From: Hydractinia symbiolongicarpus
Lineage: Eukaryota; Cnidaria; Hydrozoa; Anthoathecata; Hydractiniidae
Direction: 5' to 3'
Assembly: GCF_029227915.1 (NCBI RefSeq)
Contig: NC_079882.1
Location: forward strand, 29,872,001 to 29,936,000
DNA length: 64,000 bases
The stretch's first letter is position 1. Each line of letters opens with the position of its first letter. The notes under the pieces are model-generated. The model ran no database searches. It was not told the DNA's origin and worked only from the letters and a program-made list of their open reading frames with translations. The position numbers and the translations under genes were made by a program. Positions 12,167 through 25,079 of this stretch are shown one piece after another.

Positions 12167-15100
12167 TTAATTCTGGAACATTGTTCGCGCCAGAACTACA
12201 AAAATTATGCCCAACAGGTGAAATGCTACACCAACGTACACGGCCATGTTTCCATAACGTCGTGCTTCTTCGGAGGCTTTTTGTGCTCTTTGCATATCCC
12301 CAGCTGAGATAGCAGCATCAACCTAAAACGAAAATTAAATAAAACAAGATGCAGACGCTGCATACACCTATGAAAATCGACAAAAGTAAAACATCCATTC
12401 TACAATTTCATACAAAGTAGAAAGTAACGCTAAAAACGCTAGTGCTTTCTGCGTTCATTGGGCATAAAAATAATTTTTCGAGAGAAATAAAAGTTGAAAT
12501 AGCTTAAGACACTCAAAAGGGTCCTGAGACCAATTTTTTTTAAATAATGATTATTTGAGGAAAATATTTTTGTTAACGGGAAATACATCCTGTCGTCCAT
12601 TGTGAAGAGCCACACAATTGCAAAGTATATATTGATTTGTTATCTTTTATAATCTACGTTTACTTGACATTAAATATTATTATAATAACCTTTCTAAAGA
12701 CACGTTCAATTTAACAGGCAACTTGGCAAAATCAATCAGAAATGTAAAACACAAGAGAACGATTTCTGCAGCAGAGAGAAGTGGTACCCATAGTTTTATA
12801 CGCACAAATTCCAACATCCGAAATTACTTGCAATTTTTAACAACAACTTTTTGCTTGAAATTAAAGAAGACGGCGCCCTGCAATTTTAGGGTTTTTTGTT
12901 TGCAAACAAAATAATAAGGTTTTTTTTGGGGAAGAAGCTAGCATGTGAATTAATTTACAAGATATTATATAAACTTGTGATGGTGTTAATGTTTCTATAC
13001 AGACAGGAACTGATGTTATGGTAGATAGCTTGCCAACCAAGCAAAGTGATTTAAAAGACTCTGCAAAGGTTGATAAACTAAAAATGTTATTTATATAATG
13101 TTGGTCTACTCAAAGATAAAAAAACTGTTAACTTTGTGTTCAAGGTGATTGGAAAAGTTGTATAGCTAGCTACATTAAAAGTTTGTTGGTAAGTGACTCA
13201 CAGATATTTTTAAGAGTTGTTTAACACGAACAAGCCTAGAAGAGTTTTTTACTAACATTTTATTTCTCTGGTCCATGAAGTACCTATTAAACATTGATGC
13301 AAACAAACTCTTCAGAAAATTTTCAGAAACTAGCTCGTTGTGACAAATATAGAGGAATCCCAGCCTAACACACAAATACCTTTGTACATAACGTATGCAT
13401 TATATATACAATATATGTAGCGGAATTAATTATTTCTCTTGCACCGCAGCGTAATTTTTAGCTCATTTTTTACACATCGTGTGACAGGATTGACATAACG
13501 GGTTGACATAACGGGTTGACATAACGGGTTGACTCTATATCCGCGCCTGGTTCTTTGGCATAGCACTTCTCCCTTCTCACATAATGTACATTGTGAATTT
13601 TAGAGAAAAAATCATTTTTGCATGTTTCGCATGAGATCTTTTTTCTTTTTGAAATTAAATTTTCACTGCAAGATAACAAACTGGAGTGTTTGTATTTTCT
13701 TAAGATTTACTTCACAAAGTCAAGCCACTGATACATTTTGAATGTGTGAGATATAAGCTTGTCAACTTTGATTCTGAAAGGGGAAAGATTGTTTTTGTTT
13801 TTTCTCTTAACACGCGCTTTTGTTTCTTGAATTAAGTCAAGTTTTATAGCTTGTCTCTTTACTTACAAATGTATAAACAAGGAATTTCCACTAAAAAATG
13901 GTTTATCAAATATTTTCCTGGTAGCTTAATTTTGTTGACAAAAAGAGAGTAGCAGAAGATGGCATTTTCCATTGGTATCATCCAAATTGCACAACTCCAA
14001 TTTAACAATTTTGAAATTACTAAATGCATTAAATTAGTTCAACTAGAATACAACTTTCTAAATCTATTTTAATGTCAAAACAATTGCTAGGGCTTAAATT
14101 TTGATCTTAACCATAAAGTTACATGATTTCATCTTTAAGCTCTTCTTCTTTATTTCTGTCCTACTAAATGGAAGATACCCAAACATTCACATATCCAAAG
14201 TTAAATGTATTAACTTAAGTGTATCTGATACACGCTGCATTAAGGTTCGTTTCCATTTGACTGCATTTGTGCGCACGAATTTTGCGTTATAGGGGACGTT
14301 GGGAACATGCCTTTAACCCTATTCGGTCCGGGGTTTTTCGAACATACTATGACCGGGGGGGGCGGATTCCGCCCCCCCCCTCAATAACTTTTCATAGGGT
14401 TGTTCAAATTGAATCAAACTTGGCACACTTATAGTACGTCATAAAAGGAACAAAATGGCGCCAAAAAAAATTTGCTTGCGTCAGCACATTTTCTGTGACG
14501 TCATCAAAAGCTTAAAAATTGTTAACAATGCCACTATCTGCTTAAAATATAATTACTTTTGTTCTAGAGCGAATTTTTACATTCTGTTTGAAGTTTCTGA
14601 AAGCTAAATAAAAGTTATTTAACATATCTTCCGGTTTTTACATGGATCTGATAAAAAATTGCCAAAAATTGCCCGAAAATCCGTTTTTTCCGATTTTCGG
14701 GTAAAATCCGACAAAATCGGAAAATCGGATTAGTCACGTGTTCAAATTAATCAAAATGATTCTTCTTAATGAAACAAAGTTGTGTTGCAAGTTTCAAGTT
14801 CTAAGGATAATCCTAACAGGAGTTATTATATTTTCTCCATTATAAGGATTTCATAGAGATTTTTAGGGGTAGTTTCGAGTAATGGCCAATATCAAAGCCT
14901 CTGAAAGGTATGGGACCTAAAAAATTTGCATGCAGGTGTCTAATAGATAAATGTTGAAACTCAGTAAGTATCATACCCATATAACAAAGCAATCAGGAGT
15001 TATTAAAAAAAAACCGTCAGGGTGGGCGGAATCCGCCCCCCCCCGGACCGAATAGGGTTAAGCAAAGCACACTTAAAGAAAGGAAGTACACCACATTTTA

Positions 15101-16735
15101 TCAGGTACTTGAGTCGGCGACCGCCAGTTAAAATGTACATTCATGATAAAACGTACATACCTCGTTAGATTTGATAATTGCCACAATACCTAGCGGACAA
15201 CAACAAAACAAACAAGACCGCCACGCCAATGAACTGTAGTTATAAGGCAAGGTTGTGATGACTGGAGCTTCAGGTTGTGACAATACCACTGTTGTGTGCT
15301 GAAACAAACGAATTGGAAAACTAGTTTAGATAACAAATTCTTAAAACCACATAAATTTATGACTATTTTTGCTATTAAATATTTCTATCAGAAGTAAATC
15401 TTCCTGCCGGAGTAACTAAAACATTATAAGAGTAATTTGAAATGAAACACATGGAAAATATCTTGCTATAACATGGGAGAGTAAATAAAGGAAAAAATAA
15501 TTTAACAATTGGGGACAGTTCGTTTTCGCGTTTTCGTATTTTGTTTCTTCTTCGTGACAAATTTTTTTTTAATTTCAACACGTAACTGCCATGTGACAAG
15601 AAGGCGGATTTTTAGAATTATTTTAATAATTTTTTTTGGCCTGGTAATATTTATTTTAATTTGTTTAATTTTAATAAAATTAAGAACGAAACTCCCAAAA
15701 ACTCTCAGTAAGCATGTCTGAATTCCACATCTGTTACGACACAAACTATTACAATGCTGCAAATCTTCATCATGCTATGGGCAAAAATGCAAAAGTGTTT
15801 TTGTTCAGCATAAAAAAAGTAGAGAAGATTTAAAAAGCTACCAAATTTTCAAAGGGGAAGACCGTTGCTAAGATAAGACAAAAAAAAGTACTTACTGAAC
15901 TCATTTGATGCATAGGTTGTTGTTGTATAAGTTGCTGTGGCATATACTGTCTTTGCGGCTGCATAAATTGACCAGAGGGTTGACCATAGGGATTTCCATA
16001 TTCATTCTGTTGTAAATATGGGTTGCATTCATATGGTGGTGGCAAATCTAAATTAAAAGTGTAGAAAAAACATTTTTTGTGTCTATTAAGATTTAATGAA
16101 TATTATTATCCCCAAATACATTATCAGGTTAAAATCTACTTTTTGTTTAACCCTATTATACCTGAGCTGTTTTGGCCCTTGTAACCCTGTAAGCCCACGA
16201 CTCATAAATACTAAACCACTCATGCTTGAGTGAAAAAACTAGGAATCAAAAGGTCATAGGAATCAAAAATTGATGTCATATATATGACTAATTTTCTTGT
16301 CCTCATAATACACAAATTTTTGGTCTACCTTGATTACACAAAAAAATTAGCATATATAAAACTATTTTAGGAACAAAACAACGCAACAAAATTGCTTTGT
16401 ATTGACTCGCTGAAAAAAGAATTCCTAAAGAACAGACTCTTGTTTAAGAATGGCAGGAAATTCCGGGAAATTTTTTTAACCCAATTTTTTTTCTTTGCTT
16501 GTATCTGTAATAAAAGTTAAGAAAACTCACCAAATTTCAATTTTCAATGTCATCCACAAAAAAAGGTATGCCCAATTGAATATGCCTTGGGTACTTTGTC
16601 TACCCCCTCCCCTTCCAGATATAATAGGTTAAGATAATGATGCAAAAACACTTCAACGTTTCACATAAAATTCTTAAAAATTAAAGTTTCAGTTTTATCA
16701 GGTTTAATACGTTACTTACCCTTTGTGTCTTCCAT
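12167..16735 (-). CDS. CD225/dispanin-family membrane protein, complete four-exon gene
   Basis: The proposed exons are 16735-16720, 16047-15896, 15298-15161 and 12322-12167, all with GT-AG borders. They splice in phase to 153 residues, from MEDTK to MFQN-stop. Residues 1-75 are rich in Pro, Gln and Tyr, typical of the cytosolic tail of this family. Exon 3 holds the first hydrophobic segment with the signature CLFCCCPLGIVAIIKS, whose Cys residues are likely palmitoylated as in relatives. Exon 4 starts with the conserved loop (GDMQRAQKASEEARR) and ends in the second membrane segment (VAFHLLGIIFVVLA). The family includes IFITM, PRRT and SynDIG proteins, which act at membranes in trafficking, fusion control or synapse formation. 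The function of this member cannot be read from sequence. Two introns carry TTAA-type MITEs. No frame damage is seen. Confidence 0.9.
13490..13533. repeat. 13-bp tandem repeat (ttgacataacggg), 3.4 copies
   Basis: Three perfect copies of ttgacataacggg plus five bases of a fourth lie in the last intron of the CD225 gene. The copies show no divergence, which suggests a recent expansion. Confidence 0.9.
14313..15061. mobile_element. piggyBac-like MITE with TTAA target duplication
   Basis: The ends are TTAA-CCCTATTCGGTCCGGGG and CCCCGGACCGAATAGGG-TTAA, perfect inverted repeats bounded by TTAA. TTAA duplication with ends starting CCC is diagnostic of the piggyBac superfamily. There is no transposase inside. 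The ends carry long C or G runs next to the motif gcggattccgc. It sits in the third intron of the CD225 gene. A shortened relative is at 50651-50868. Confidence 0.88.
16147..16632. mobile_element. piggyBac-like MITE, second family
   Basis: TTAA at 16147-16150 is followed by CCCTATTATACCTGAGC. The right end reads CCAGATATAATAGG then TTAA at 16629-16632, giving imperfect inverted repeats. It lies in the first intron of the CD225 gene. The left 90 bases match, inverted, the right end of the element at 56578-57341, so they are one family. It encodes nothing. Confidence 0.8.
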
Positions 16736-18395
16736 CGCAACAACTTCAAATTTTACAACATCAAAAGAACTACAACAAATTGTATTCTAAATGGTATTTC
16801 GAAGAAACCAAACTCAAAATAATATTCTAGAGACAAATCTTTTTACACGTCCTTGTTTCTAACTGTATTTATAACTGAGAAGCTGTTAGCTATGTCAGTA
16901 ATCTATCTACAGAAACTTATTATGTAACTATGGAATGTAATTATATGAACTAGCAACGGCCAAGTTTCAAACGCGTCATAAAATAAAAAGGAATGAGGAG
17001 AATTTTATTCTTACCATTTAGATAATATCCTATGTTATTAACTGCTTTGTAAAAACATTAATGATTGTAGGAATAGTAAACTTGCAAAGAAATGTTGTAT
17101 GTTAAGTTTTGAAAGCATTGCATACAATCTTAAAAGGCAAGGGTACAGTTTAATCTCGTTTTAACCTTTCAGAATTGGTTTTTAAACAAACAATGCAGAA
17201 ATTAATGGCTTAACTAGCAGTATGAAGATATCAATTTTGTTGAGGTAGGAAATAATGCTTATACAATAAATGGAAGATTTTGCGTGAAAACCTAATTTAC
17301 AGATTTCAGCACAATAGAAAATTTGATTACTCCTGTAATCCTATTTTGCTACACAACTTTTTACAGACTTAGCAACCAAGACTGATAAATTTGCATGTTA
17401 AAACCAGGTAAAACAGCACGGTTCTCATGTATAATATTGTAAATAAAAATTATTTTAATGATTCGGCTTCCGTTTAAATAAATAACATGCTGTGTGATTA
17501 AACTGTATAAGCGGAGCAAAGTTGACATAGACTTTAAACTTACGCGGAACGATGTTGGTTGCGTTATATTTCCTTGCAATCTCAGCCAAGTAAACTTAGC
17601 GTAAGTGAAATAAAGCTGGGTAACCTGGCTATTATTTAGTAATTAATTTGTCTAATTACCGACTAATCAACCGATTACTGTTACATGTCATAACCATTGT
17701 AGCCAAAATTAAAATAGGGAGTTACTACAGTTGAAGAGCTTAAGAATTATACAAACAAAAAAAATTTTCCCTTCTAAATTTTCTGGTAGCTAGCTTTAGC
17801 TGCACAGCTAAATAAGCATCAGGTTGCAACTGTTGTGTTTATTTTGTTCATATTATGTTATTTACATAATTAACGTTCAAATTTGCAGTTGGTATCCATT
17901 GGTATTCATTAGGGATTTATAGTAAGATGCATCCTGTGTTAATTACCATATAAAAGCTTTGTCAAGTTCACAAGCAACTCTTTTGCATGTCGAGCTTGGT
18001 AGAGGTCAGTTGTTCCAAATTTAATTGTAAAAGTCATTTCTCAAACGTTAAGTCATTCCTCAAATCAGAAAGCTTAAATCAAATTTAAGTGAAAGATTGT
18101 TTTAATCTATGTCAAAATTTAATCAACAGCAATATAATTAACAGCAACAGCAATATATTTATTTCACTTTTGTATATGTTTAGCTTTTCTCGTATAATTG
18201 ACAGCTTTATGTTCAATTATAAATTTTGTTTAGTTTGAACTTTCCCTCATGTACTTTGTACTTGTTGAATGTTACAAATACAACTGAATCTGTTTAAAAA
18301 GTGATGTTACAGCAACATCATATCCAGGGCATGGGCACGATGTTATGTTACGATTACTGTTATCATGAATACACCTGACTACATCAACAAGTGCA
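16736..18395. other. Upstream region of CD225 gene; no gene seen
   Basis: This is AT-rich sequence between the start codon of the minus-strand CD225 gene (16735) and the LINE. It must contain the CD225 promoter, but I cannot point to a reliable core element. The last few hundred bases before 18396 may be the 5' UTR of the LINE. Confidence 0.4.
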
Positions 18396-20770
18396 ATGAA
18401 CACATCAACAACGGGCCTTACAATCTTTTCAAGAAAGATTAACATCTTGACTTCAAAGATGGCAGCACGGGCAGACGTGCGTTCGATAATGCTACTTGCT
18501 GTTTTGTTTATGGTTTCTAATTATGGTATTTCTTGTTATGGTTGTGGTGAAAGTATTAGAAGAAATCAAACCTCTGAGAAATGCTGCTCCTGTGGAAATA
18601 TTTTCCATCTTAAATGCCTTACAGACAGAATAGATGAAAACATAGAGAAATTTTACTGCAGCGAATGTATCCCACCAGATGAACCGAAAATTCCGTATAC
18701 CTTTGATCCTGTTATGTCAGACTTCATTGCAAAGAGAGGCATGAAATTTCTACATCAAAATATAAATGGGATCTGCGGAAAGTTGGATATTATAAAATCT
18801 TTCTTATCCGACGCGAAAAACTGTTTTCATATCGTTAGTTTCTCTGAGACACACACAAACGACACTGTATTGAATTCGGAGCTATTTGTCCCGGGGTATA
18901 TACTTGAGAGAAAGGATCGCGAGAATGGTCGTGATGGTGGTGTTTCTTTTTATATTCGGGAAGATTTACAATATCGCAGAAGGTGTGATTTAGAGATAGA
19001 TGGAATTGAGTTTTTGTGGATAGAATTATTTATTCCGAAATCAAAATCTTTGTTACTCGCTCAAACATAGATAACTACCGACCCATTTCCGTACTAAATG
19101 TGTTGTCTAAAGTCATCGAACGAATCGTCTACGACCAGCTAGCTGATTATTTAAAAAATCAAGATCTATTGAGTGAGCACCAATATGGTTTTCGACGAAA
19201 AAGATCTACACGTGAAGCGGTTAAATCACTTGTTGACGATATAAGATACAATATGGATAAAAGTAAGACAACCGGAGCTCTATTCATGGATTTGAGAAAG
19301 GCCTTTGATACCGTAAACCATGGCTGCCTTCTCCAGAAACTGCCTTATTATGGTATTACTAGCACTGAAATTGATTGGTTAAGCAGTTATCTTTTTAATC
19401 GAAGTCAAACTGTTTTCATTGATGGAGCATACTCAGATCCTGAAAATATGACGCATGGTGTACCCCAAGGTTCCATTCTGGGTCCATTGCTATTTATTCT
19501 TCTTATCAATGACTTACCGTGCCAATTGAAACACTGTCGAGTTTTGATGTATGCTGATGACACAGTCATATATTCATCAAGCAAGTCGTTGGATGAAATT
19601 GAACATTGTATAAATTTGGATGCAAATATCATTCACGATTGGATGAAGGAAAATTGCCTAATTCTTAATCCAAAAAAGGGCAAAACAGAATTTGTCGTCT
19701 TTGCGTCCCGAAAACCACAAGCCTCTGTCAATATTGTGATCGATCAAAATGATATAAACCAACCAGATTATTACGAATACCTTGGAATTCAACTGGATAC
19801 TCACCTTAACATGAACCATCACCTTAAAAAAACATACAAGCGTATAACCTCACGCATCAAACTTTTATATAAAATACGTTACAAAATTTCTCCAAATGTT
19901 GCTGAAACCATCTTTAACTCAATGATCCATCCACTGTTCTGTTACTGCTACGACATATTTGGTGGAATGAATAAAACATGGATTGGAAAATTTGAGTCCT
20001 TGCTGAGAAGAGCTAAGCACATCATCAAAACCCGCAAGAAGTGGTCAACATTCGTCACTCAAAGAAAACGGAAAGTAGCAATTGATGTGTTCAAAGCCGT
20101 TAACGATATTACTGTTGACAGCAATTACAAATTGGTTAGCCATTCGATTAACACCAGAGGAAATTGATCTAAATTAGTCTTACCTATCATCAAGACGGAA
20201 GCTGGTCGGAAGCTTACGTATTATCAAGGAACTTTAGTTTTTAATAGTCTCCCCTCTAATATCAGGGAAGAAAAGAGTATGATAAATTTCAAAAAGTTTT
20301 TGAAACAAAGTGAGTTCTAGGTCTATTACCTTAGCTTGATTAATTTTTTGCTGAGATACCCTGTAGCTACAAAGCTTTGTGAATTTTAAAATCCTATTTT
20401 TCAAATTCGATTTTGGCAACTTACCTTAGCTTGATCCTATACGTTACAGGGTGTCTCGGAGATACGCTATTGTTTCTCTGATTTCTAATGTTGTGAAGTT
20501 TGAATCCTAAACTCAAATTTTTTCTAATTCCCATTTTTGCTAATTTTTCTGTTCATAGTCTGCTATTTGATTCTTATTTTCTTTTCTTTCTTTTTTTCTA
20601 ACATTCTCATAATTTTATATATATTATTTAAAAACAAAAAACAATTTTTTGCTCTTTGTTTTTTGTTTATTTTTGTTTTAACAGGTCACTCGTTGATAAC
20701 AGTGCAGATATATTATATCATACTGAAGATGTAAACCTGTATAAATATGATTAATAATAATAATAATAAT
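18396..20770 (+). pseudogene. Internally deleted LINE (zinc finger, endonuclease stub, reverse transcriptase)
   Basis: The first frame (18396-19070) has a PHD-like Cys/His cluster (CYGCGESIRRNQ through FYCSECIPP, 18535-18675). It continues into the start of an APE-type endonuclease (MKFLHQNINGICGK, then SETHTND). It breaks off at about 19055, where the sequence jumps, in another frame, into the RT domain (NIDNYRPISVLNVLSKVIER). RT motifs are intact: FMDLRKAFDTVNH, GVPQGSILGPLLF, and the catalytic YADD at 19549. A TGA at 20165 interrupts the C-terminal part, which continues in frame to TAG at 20318-20320. The tail ends in (AAT)n at 20750-20770, typical of CR1/L2-like LINEs. The endonuclease-to-RT deletion and the stop make it inactive. 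Confidence 0.88.
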
Positions 20771-21835
20771 TCTACAAAAGTCATCAAACGAGAAGCAAGA
20801 AACATCATAATGGAGTTGAAGAGAAAAGAATACATCGACGATAAGCAGTATTACCGACTGAAACCTTGTGATGGACCACCACCGCGTTTATACGGACTAC
20901 CAAAAATTATTAAACTGGGAAATCCAATTCGACCAATAGTCTCCTGCGCGGGAACACTGTTATAAAACCTATCAAATTTTTTTACTTTCATCCTCAGCAA
21001 ATTTACAGCAAGTGACCACAGCAAAAACTCAAAAGAATTTTTGGACTACATCAGAGAAATAAAGAAAGCAGACGACAAATGCATTGTACCATTTGATTTC
21101 ACATCCCTCTACAAAAATGTTTCCATAAAAGACACCTTGAACATTATTAAACTCCTTATCGAAAACCATGCTGCATTTGGTGAAAGGACAAAGATTCCAG
21201 TACCGGATTTTCTGCGTTTGGTTGATTTTGTTCTAACTAAAACATGGTATCTGTTTAATAAGAACTTCTACACTCAAGCAGACGGAGTTGCTATGGAAGG
21301 CCCTAAATCATCAGTAAGTGTTTTATCATCATTACTGAATCGTGTCAAAAGCGTACTCAGTGACAAAAAGGAGAGGAAAGAAAAAATTTGACATGCAAAG
21401 AATGCATTAATCGCAAATGGTTACAGTCAGAAAGTCATCAGTTTAATTGGGACGAGAAGAAAATCATTGACAGAGAATCTAGAACAACAGCTAGGAAGAT
21501 AAAAGAAACCAACAGTGTAGAACGCAACAAACACATAAACAGCATCTCGTATCAACTTCCTGATATTTGGTTACCAGTCCTGCAGATGAAGTAGTTATCT
21601 CCATCTAGGTACAAAAATGTTGATTACCGTAATTAACAAAAATTATCAGCTTGTATCTGATTGGCTAATATTTTTACGAATTTTGATCCTCTGCAATTAT
21701 ATAAATCCATGCTTAACATCATTTTACTTTGCTTGATGATGGGAAAAGGATCTCCCGAAATGTCGCTTACTAAACTAATGACAAACTTTCTGCAGTAATG
21801 TGAATACTCAACAGACAAACTGACATAATATCTTC
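20771..21835 (+). pseudogene. Penelope-like retroelement relic
   Basis: The first frame has the Penelope RT motif (RLYGLPKIIKLGNPIRPIVS, 20887-20945). After a break, a second frame carries FDFTSLYKNVSIKDTLNII and the downstream RT region (GVAMEGPKSSVSV, 21288-21320). A third frame has the end of the GIY-YIG endonuclease region (SHQFNWDEKKIIDRE, 21433-21478). The 3' tail near 21738-21770 has the family's typical ending around 'gatctcccgaaatgtcg'. The catalytic-core part of RT and most of GIY-YIG are deleted. It begins exactly where the LINE's (AAT)n tail stops. Confidence 0.82.
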
Positions 21836-22138
21836 AATACTCTCTTTACTATTGTTATCTAGTAAAAAACAGCAAATTTAGTTCAAAGTATGGGTTGTAA
21901 AGGGGGAAAAAGAATCTCTTTTTTTCTTTCTTTTAAATATAATGTTTTTAAAAATTATTGTAGGACATCGCCCCCGCCCGACTTGAATTCGTTGCTTAGT
22001 TGAAAACAAACTAAAAGAGTGGGGTAAGAATTTTTAACACAGGAATTTAAAAATTATAGTAATTCGGTAAAGTATAATATCGCTGATAGCTAAGTTGCGT
22101 TACATTCGTGCGCTTGGTAAAGTACAAGCGTAAGTTAA

Positions 22139-23840
22139 TCTCTTTAATAATAGCCGCATTTTGTCTGTCTGTTCAAAAGGGTTACTGATATTTCTTTGAT
22201 CTTTGCGCGAGTTTTCAAAAACCAGGGGGTTGTTTAATCGGAAATCTTATTATTAATTATATAAATTCCAAAAATTAATTTATTTTCTTAAATAATTTAA
22301 TTACTTTAATTTATTAACCTGTAATTAAAAAAATAAATCAAGTGATTAAAATGAATCCATTACTTAAATACGCCATTTTTAATAAGAATTACCCTCGTGA
22401 TCTTAATAATGGATTCTGCTCAGGTGTCACAGAAAACAAATAGGACAGTGTTACTGACACTTTAACTGACCGCTTTTTGACCGCTTGCACATACTATACC
22501 AATCAAAACACCTGATTCTTTAAAGAACCAATCCAAGACTTTCGCGGTCTGGACATGCCAACGAAAAAACATGAAGACAAACAAAATGGTCATGTTACTT
22601 TTTAAGTGGTGTTGGTCAGTGTTGTTTGTAAATCTTTTTCACCTTTTTGTCTTCCATAGGCTTTTTATTTTTGTAATAGTTGTTTTTTGTATGTTCTAAA
22701 AAATATAGATAAATATATTGAGACGTTTTTTAGTCACGTGCAGATCTTAAACGCACCAGTTTTAGGATGTTTGACTAGGAACGAAGATTTTGAAGGCTAG
22801 CCTAGCTAGCTAGAGCCTTACTTATTACTATTCTGTATGGTATAAGAGCTTTTTATCATACCCTACATTTATTTTCATGTTGAGGTTGTGGCCATTTAGC
22901 TAGCTCCTATCTTTGGCTAAAAAGTGAGAGTATAAAAGTGCAGTTTGGCTACAACAATATTCTTAAGCACTAATTCTTATGCTGAAAATGCAGTTAGCTA
23001 GGTAGCTACATGATTTATTATTTTTCTGAAAACTTTTTCTGCAAATAAAATGGCTGATCGATTGTTTTAGCTGGACATGTAACGACAGGCTTTTCCTGTG
23101 TTTTTTATTTACTTAAATCGCAGTTGTAATAAAGTTTTTTTGAAAAAGGGTGGTACGCCTATAGGCCGCATCAACTTTGTTTAAGTGTGCTAAGCGCTTA
23201 ACCCAGTGTTAAAAACAGACTGTTTTGTTGGAAAAGGCTGTTACGCCTTTGCAACGTGGTTTAGCTGTACTAAGAGGTCAAACCAATGTGACAATTAATT
23301 TTTAAACTAATTTTTTAAATTAATTTTTTCTCGTTAATCACACCTGTACGGATGTGCAACACTGTTTTCCTGGTCTTACCGCTCAGTCCTGTTTTTTTTT
23401 AACAGAGTCTGCGAGAAAGTTTTTTCCAAGGGGTATTATTCCTATACGCCTGTGCAACACGGTTTAACTGTAGTAAGTGCTCCACCATGTGTCACGATAA
23501 ATTTTTTAACTTACACAAAAACTTATTCCGCAAAATAAAATAATATTGAATGATTGTTTTGCTATGATGGAGTAACAACGGTTAGCAAACTGTGTTTTTA
23601 TTTCAGCTATTGTTGCAGGAAATATTTTTGGGAAAATATGTTACAGTCACAAGACTGTAATGGTGTATGCGCTTTACTTAATTTGCAACATACTTGTACT
23701 GTATACCCGTACTAAAGCGCTCGACCTGATCGTGTGGCACAGTTTACGGCTCTTATTAAGCGCTCCACAGAGTGTTCAACGTCGGGTCACACCTTGACTT
23801 GTGTCTTACTCAGGATTTTGACGCCGGGTTTCCCGGCTAG
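22139..23840 (+). mobile_element. Candidate Helitron-like element, second family
   Basis: A possible 5' end (TCTCTTTAATAATAGCCGC followed by tgtctgtctg) lies at 22139. A possible 3' end at 23823-23840 reads GCCGGG-ttt-CCCGGC running into CTAG, followed by T. The interior contains repeated 'gtgctaagcgcttaaccc' and 'acgcctgtgcaacacggtttaactg' type segments (the second is a consensus of several diverged copies) but no coding frame. The boundaries are inferred from termini alone. Confidence 0.5.
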
Positions 23841-25079
23841 TTTATTATATTGATACAACTTTTATTTTACCTTTTTTTGCGATAACATAACAAAAAACTG
23901 CTATTTAAAAAAGGTTAAAGCAATCCAAACAGATTCCAAAAAAACTTATTTAAACCATGTAAATAAAGAATTTCAAAATAGAAAATCCACTCTAAAATTA
24001 GGTTGAGTTATTGAAATCCTATCATAATTTCTAATGGACGTTGCACAAGCTGAAACGAATAACAATTCCTGCTAACGAAGAGTCACGCCGAAAGTGAATT
24101 TCAGATTTTTCGTAATGCTACCCATTAACTCCACATCTCAAAGTTATTATCCGAGATGTTTTTAATACAAAAAATAACAAATTTTATAATAAAATCGCAT
24201 ACACGTAATACTTATATTTTTCAAGTGATAAACTCATGATGAACAAACCTGACAGTAAAACATTATTTATTCTGCGAAAGATATTTATTTCAAAACAGAT
24301 GAATAAAATTACTTTCTGGCAATCACAGGAGACGCATTTTCCCCGTTTATCATTACCTTGTTTCATTCATTGAAAATGCGTTTGTTTACATCCCCGCGGA
24401 ATTACGTTACAGAAGTTAGTAATTTACCGAATAAAAAAGCGTTATCGACACTTTCATGGCGGAAACCGTAGTACTACTCTGACTTATAGTATCTCGAGAA
24501 CAAAAGTTCACAAATATAAAAAAATTACATATACTATGTATATATTCACACTATAACGAACATTTTTAGCACAACTTGTTATCAATTGTTAGTTCTCTTT
24601 TAATGTTTTTTACACCAATTATCAAAGTATTTTTCTGAGTGCTCTTTAAAAATTAGACATTATTGAGCCTCGCAAGGCTATTGATTTCCGCCGGTCAGGC
24701 GGAATCTTTAAAATGGCAGAGGAGGCCAGAAATAACCATCGGAAGCCTAAATTCACTTATAAATGGTGTATCCAGGCTAGCGCAACAAAGGCTGATTTAC
24801 ATTGGAGTTGATCGGAAATTCTTCCGACGTCTGAATCAAAGAGGATAAATGAACCCTTAATTGATAAAGCTTAACACTTTATCCAGCTCTTTGATGTAAA
24901 AAAAGTATATTATTAAAATGTATTATTCTGGGTTGTGAATATCTCGCTAGCTCTTTAAAGAAGCTAAAGCTATAGCTCTGGCAAGAAAGTAACAAACAGT
25001 AGACAAATTTGGCCACAACATAATTCTTAATTAATAATTCTTATGCTAAATGCAGTTAGGTAGCTACACCTTTTATTAC
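23841..25079. other. Intergenic repeats, no gene
   Basis: AT-rich sequence between two related repeat copies. Short frames near 24184-24366 and 24663-24848 have no recognisable content. Confidence 0.4.

Noticed and set aside
15375-15762. Overlapping frames on both strands between CD225 exons
   Set aside because: They are low-complexity Lys/Arg or Phe/Ile-rich translations of AT-rich intron sequence.
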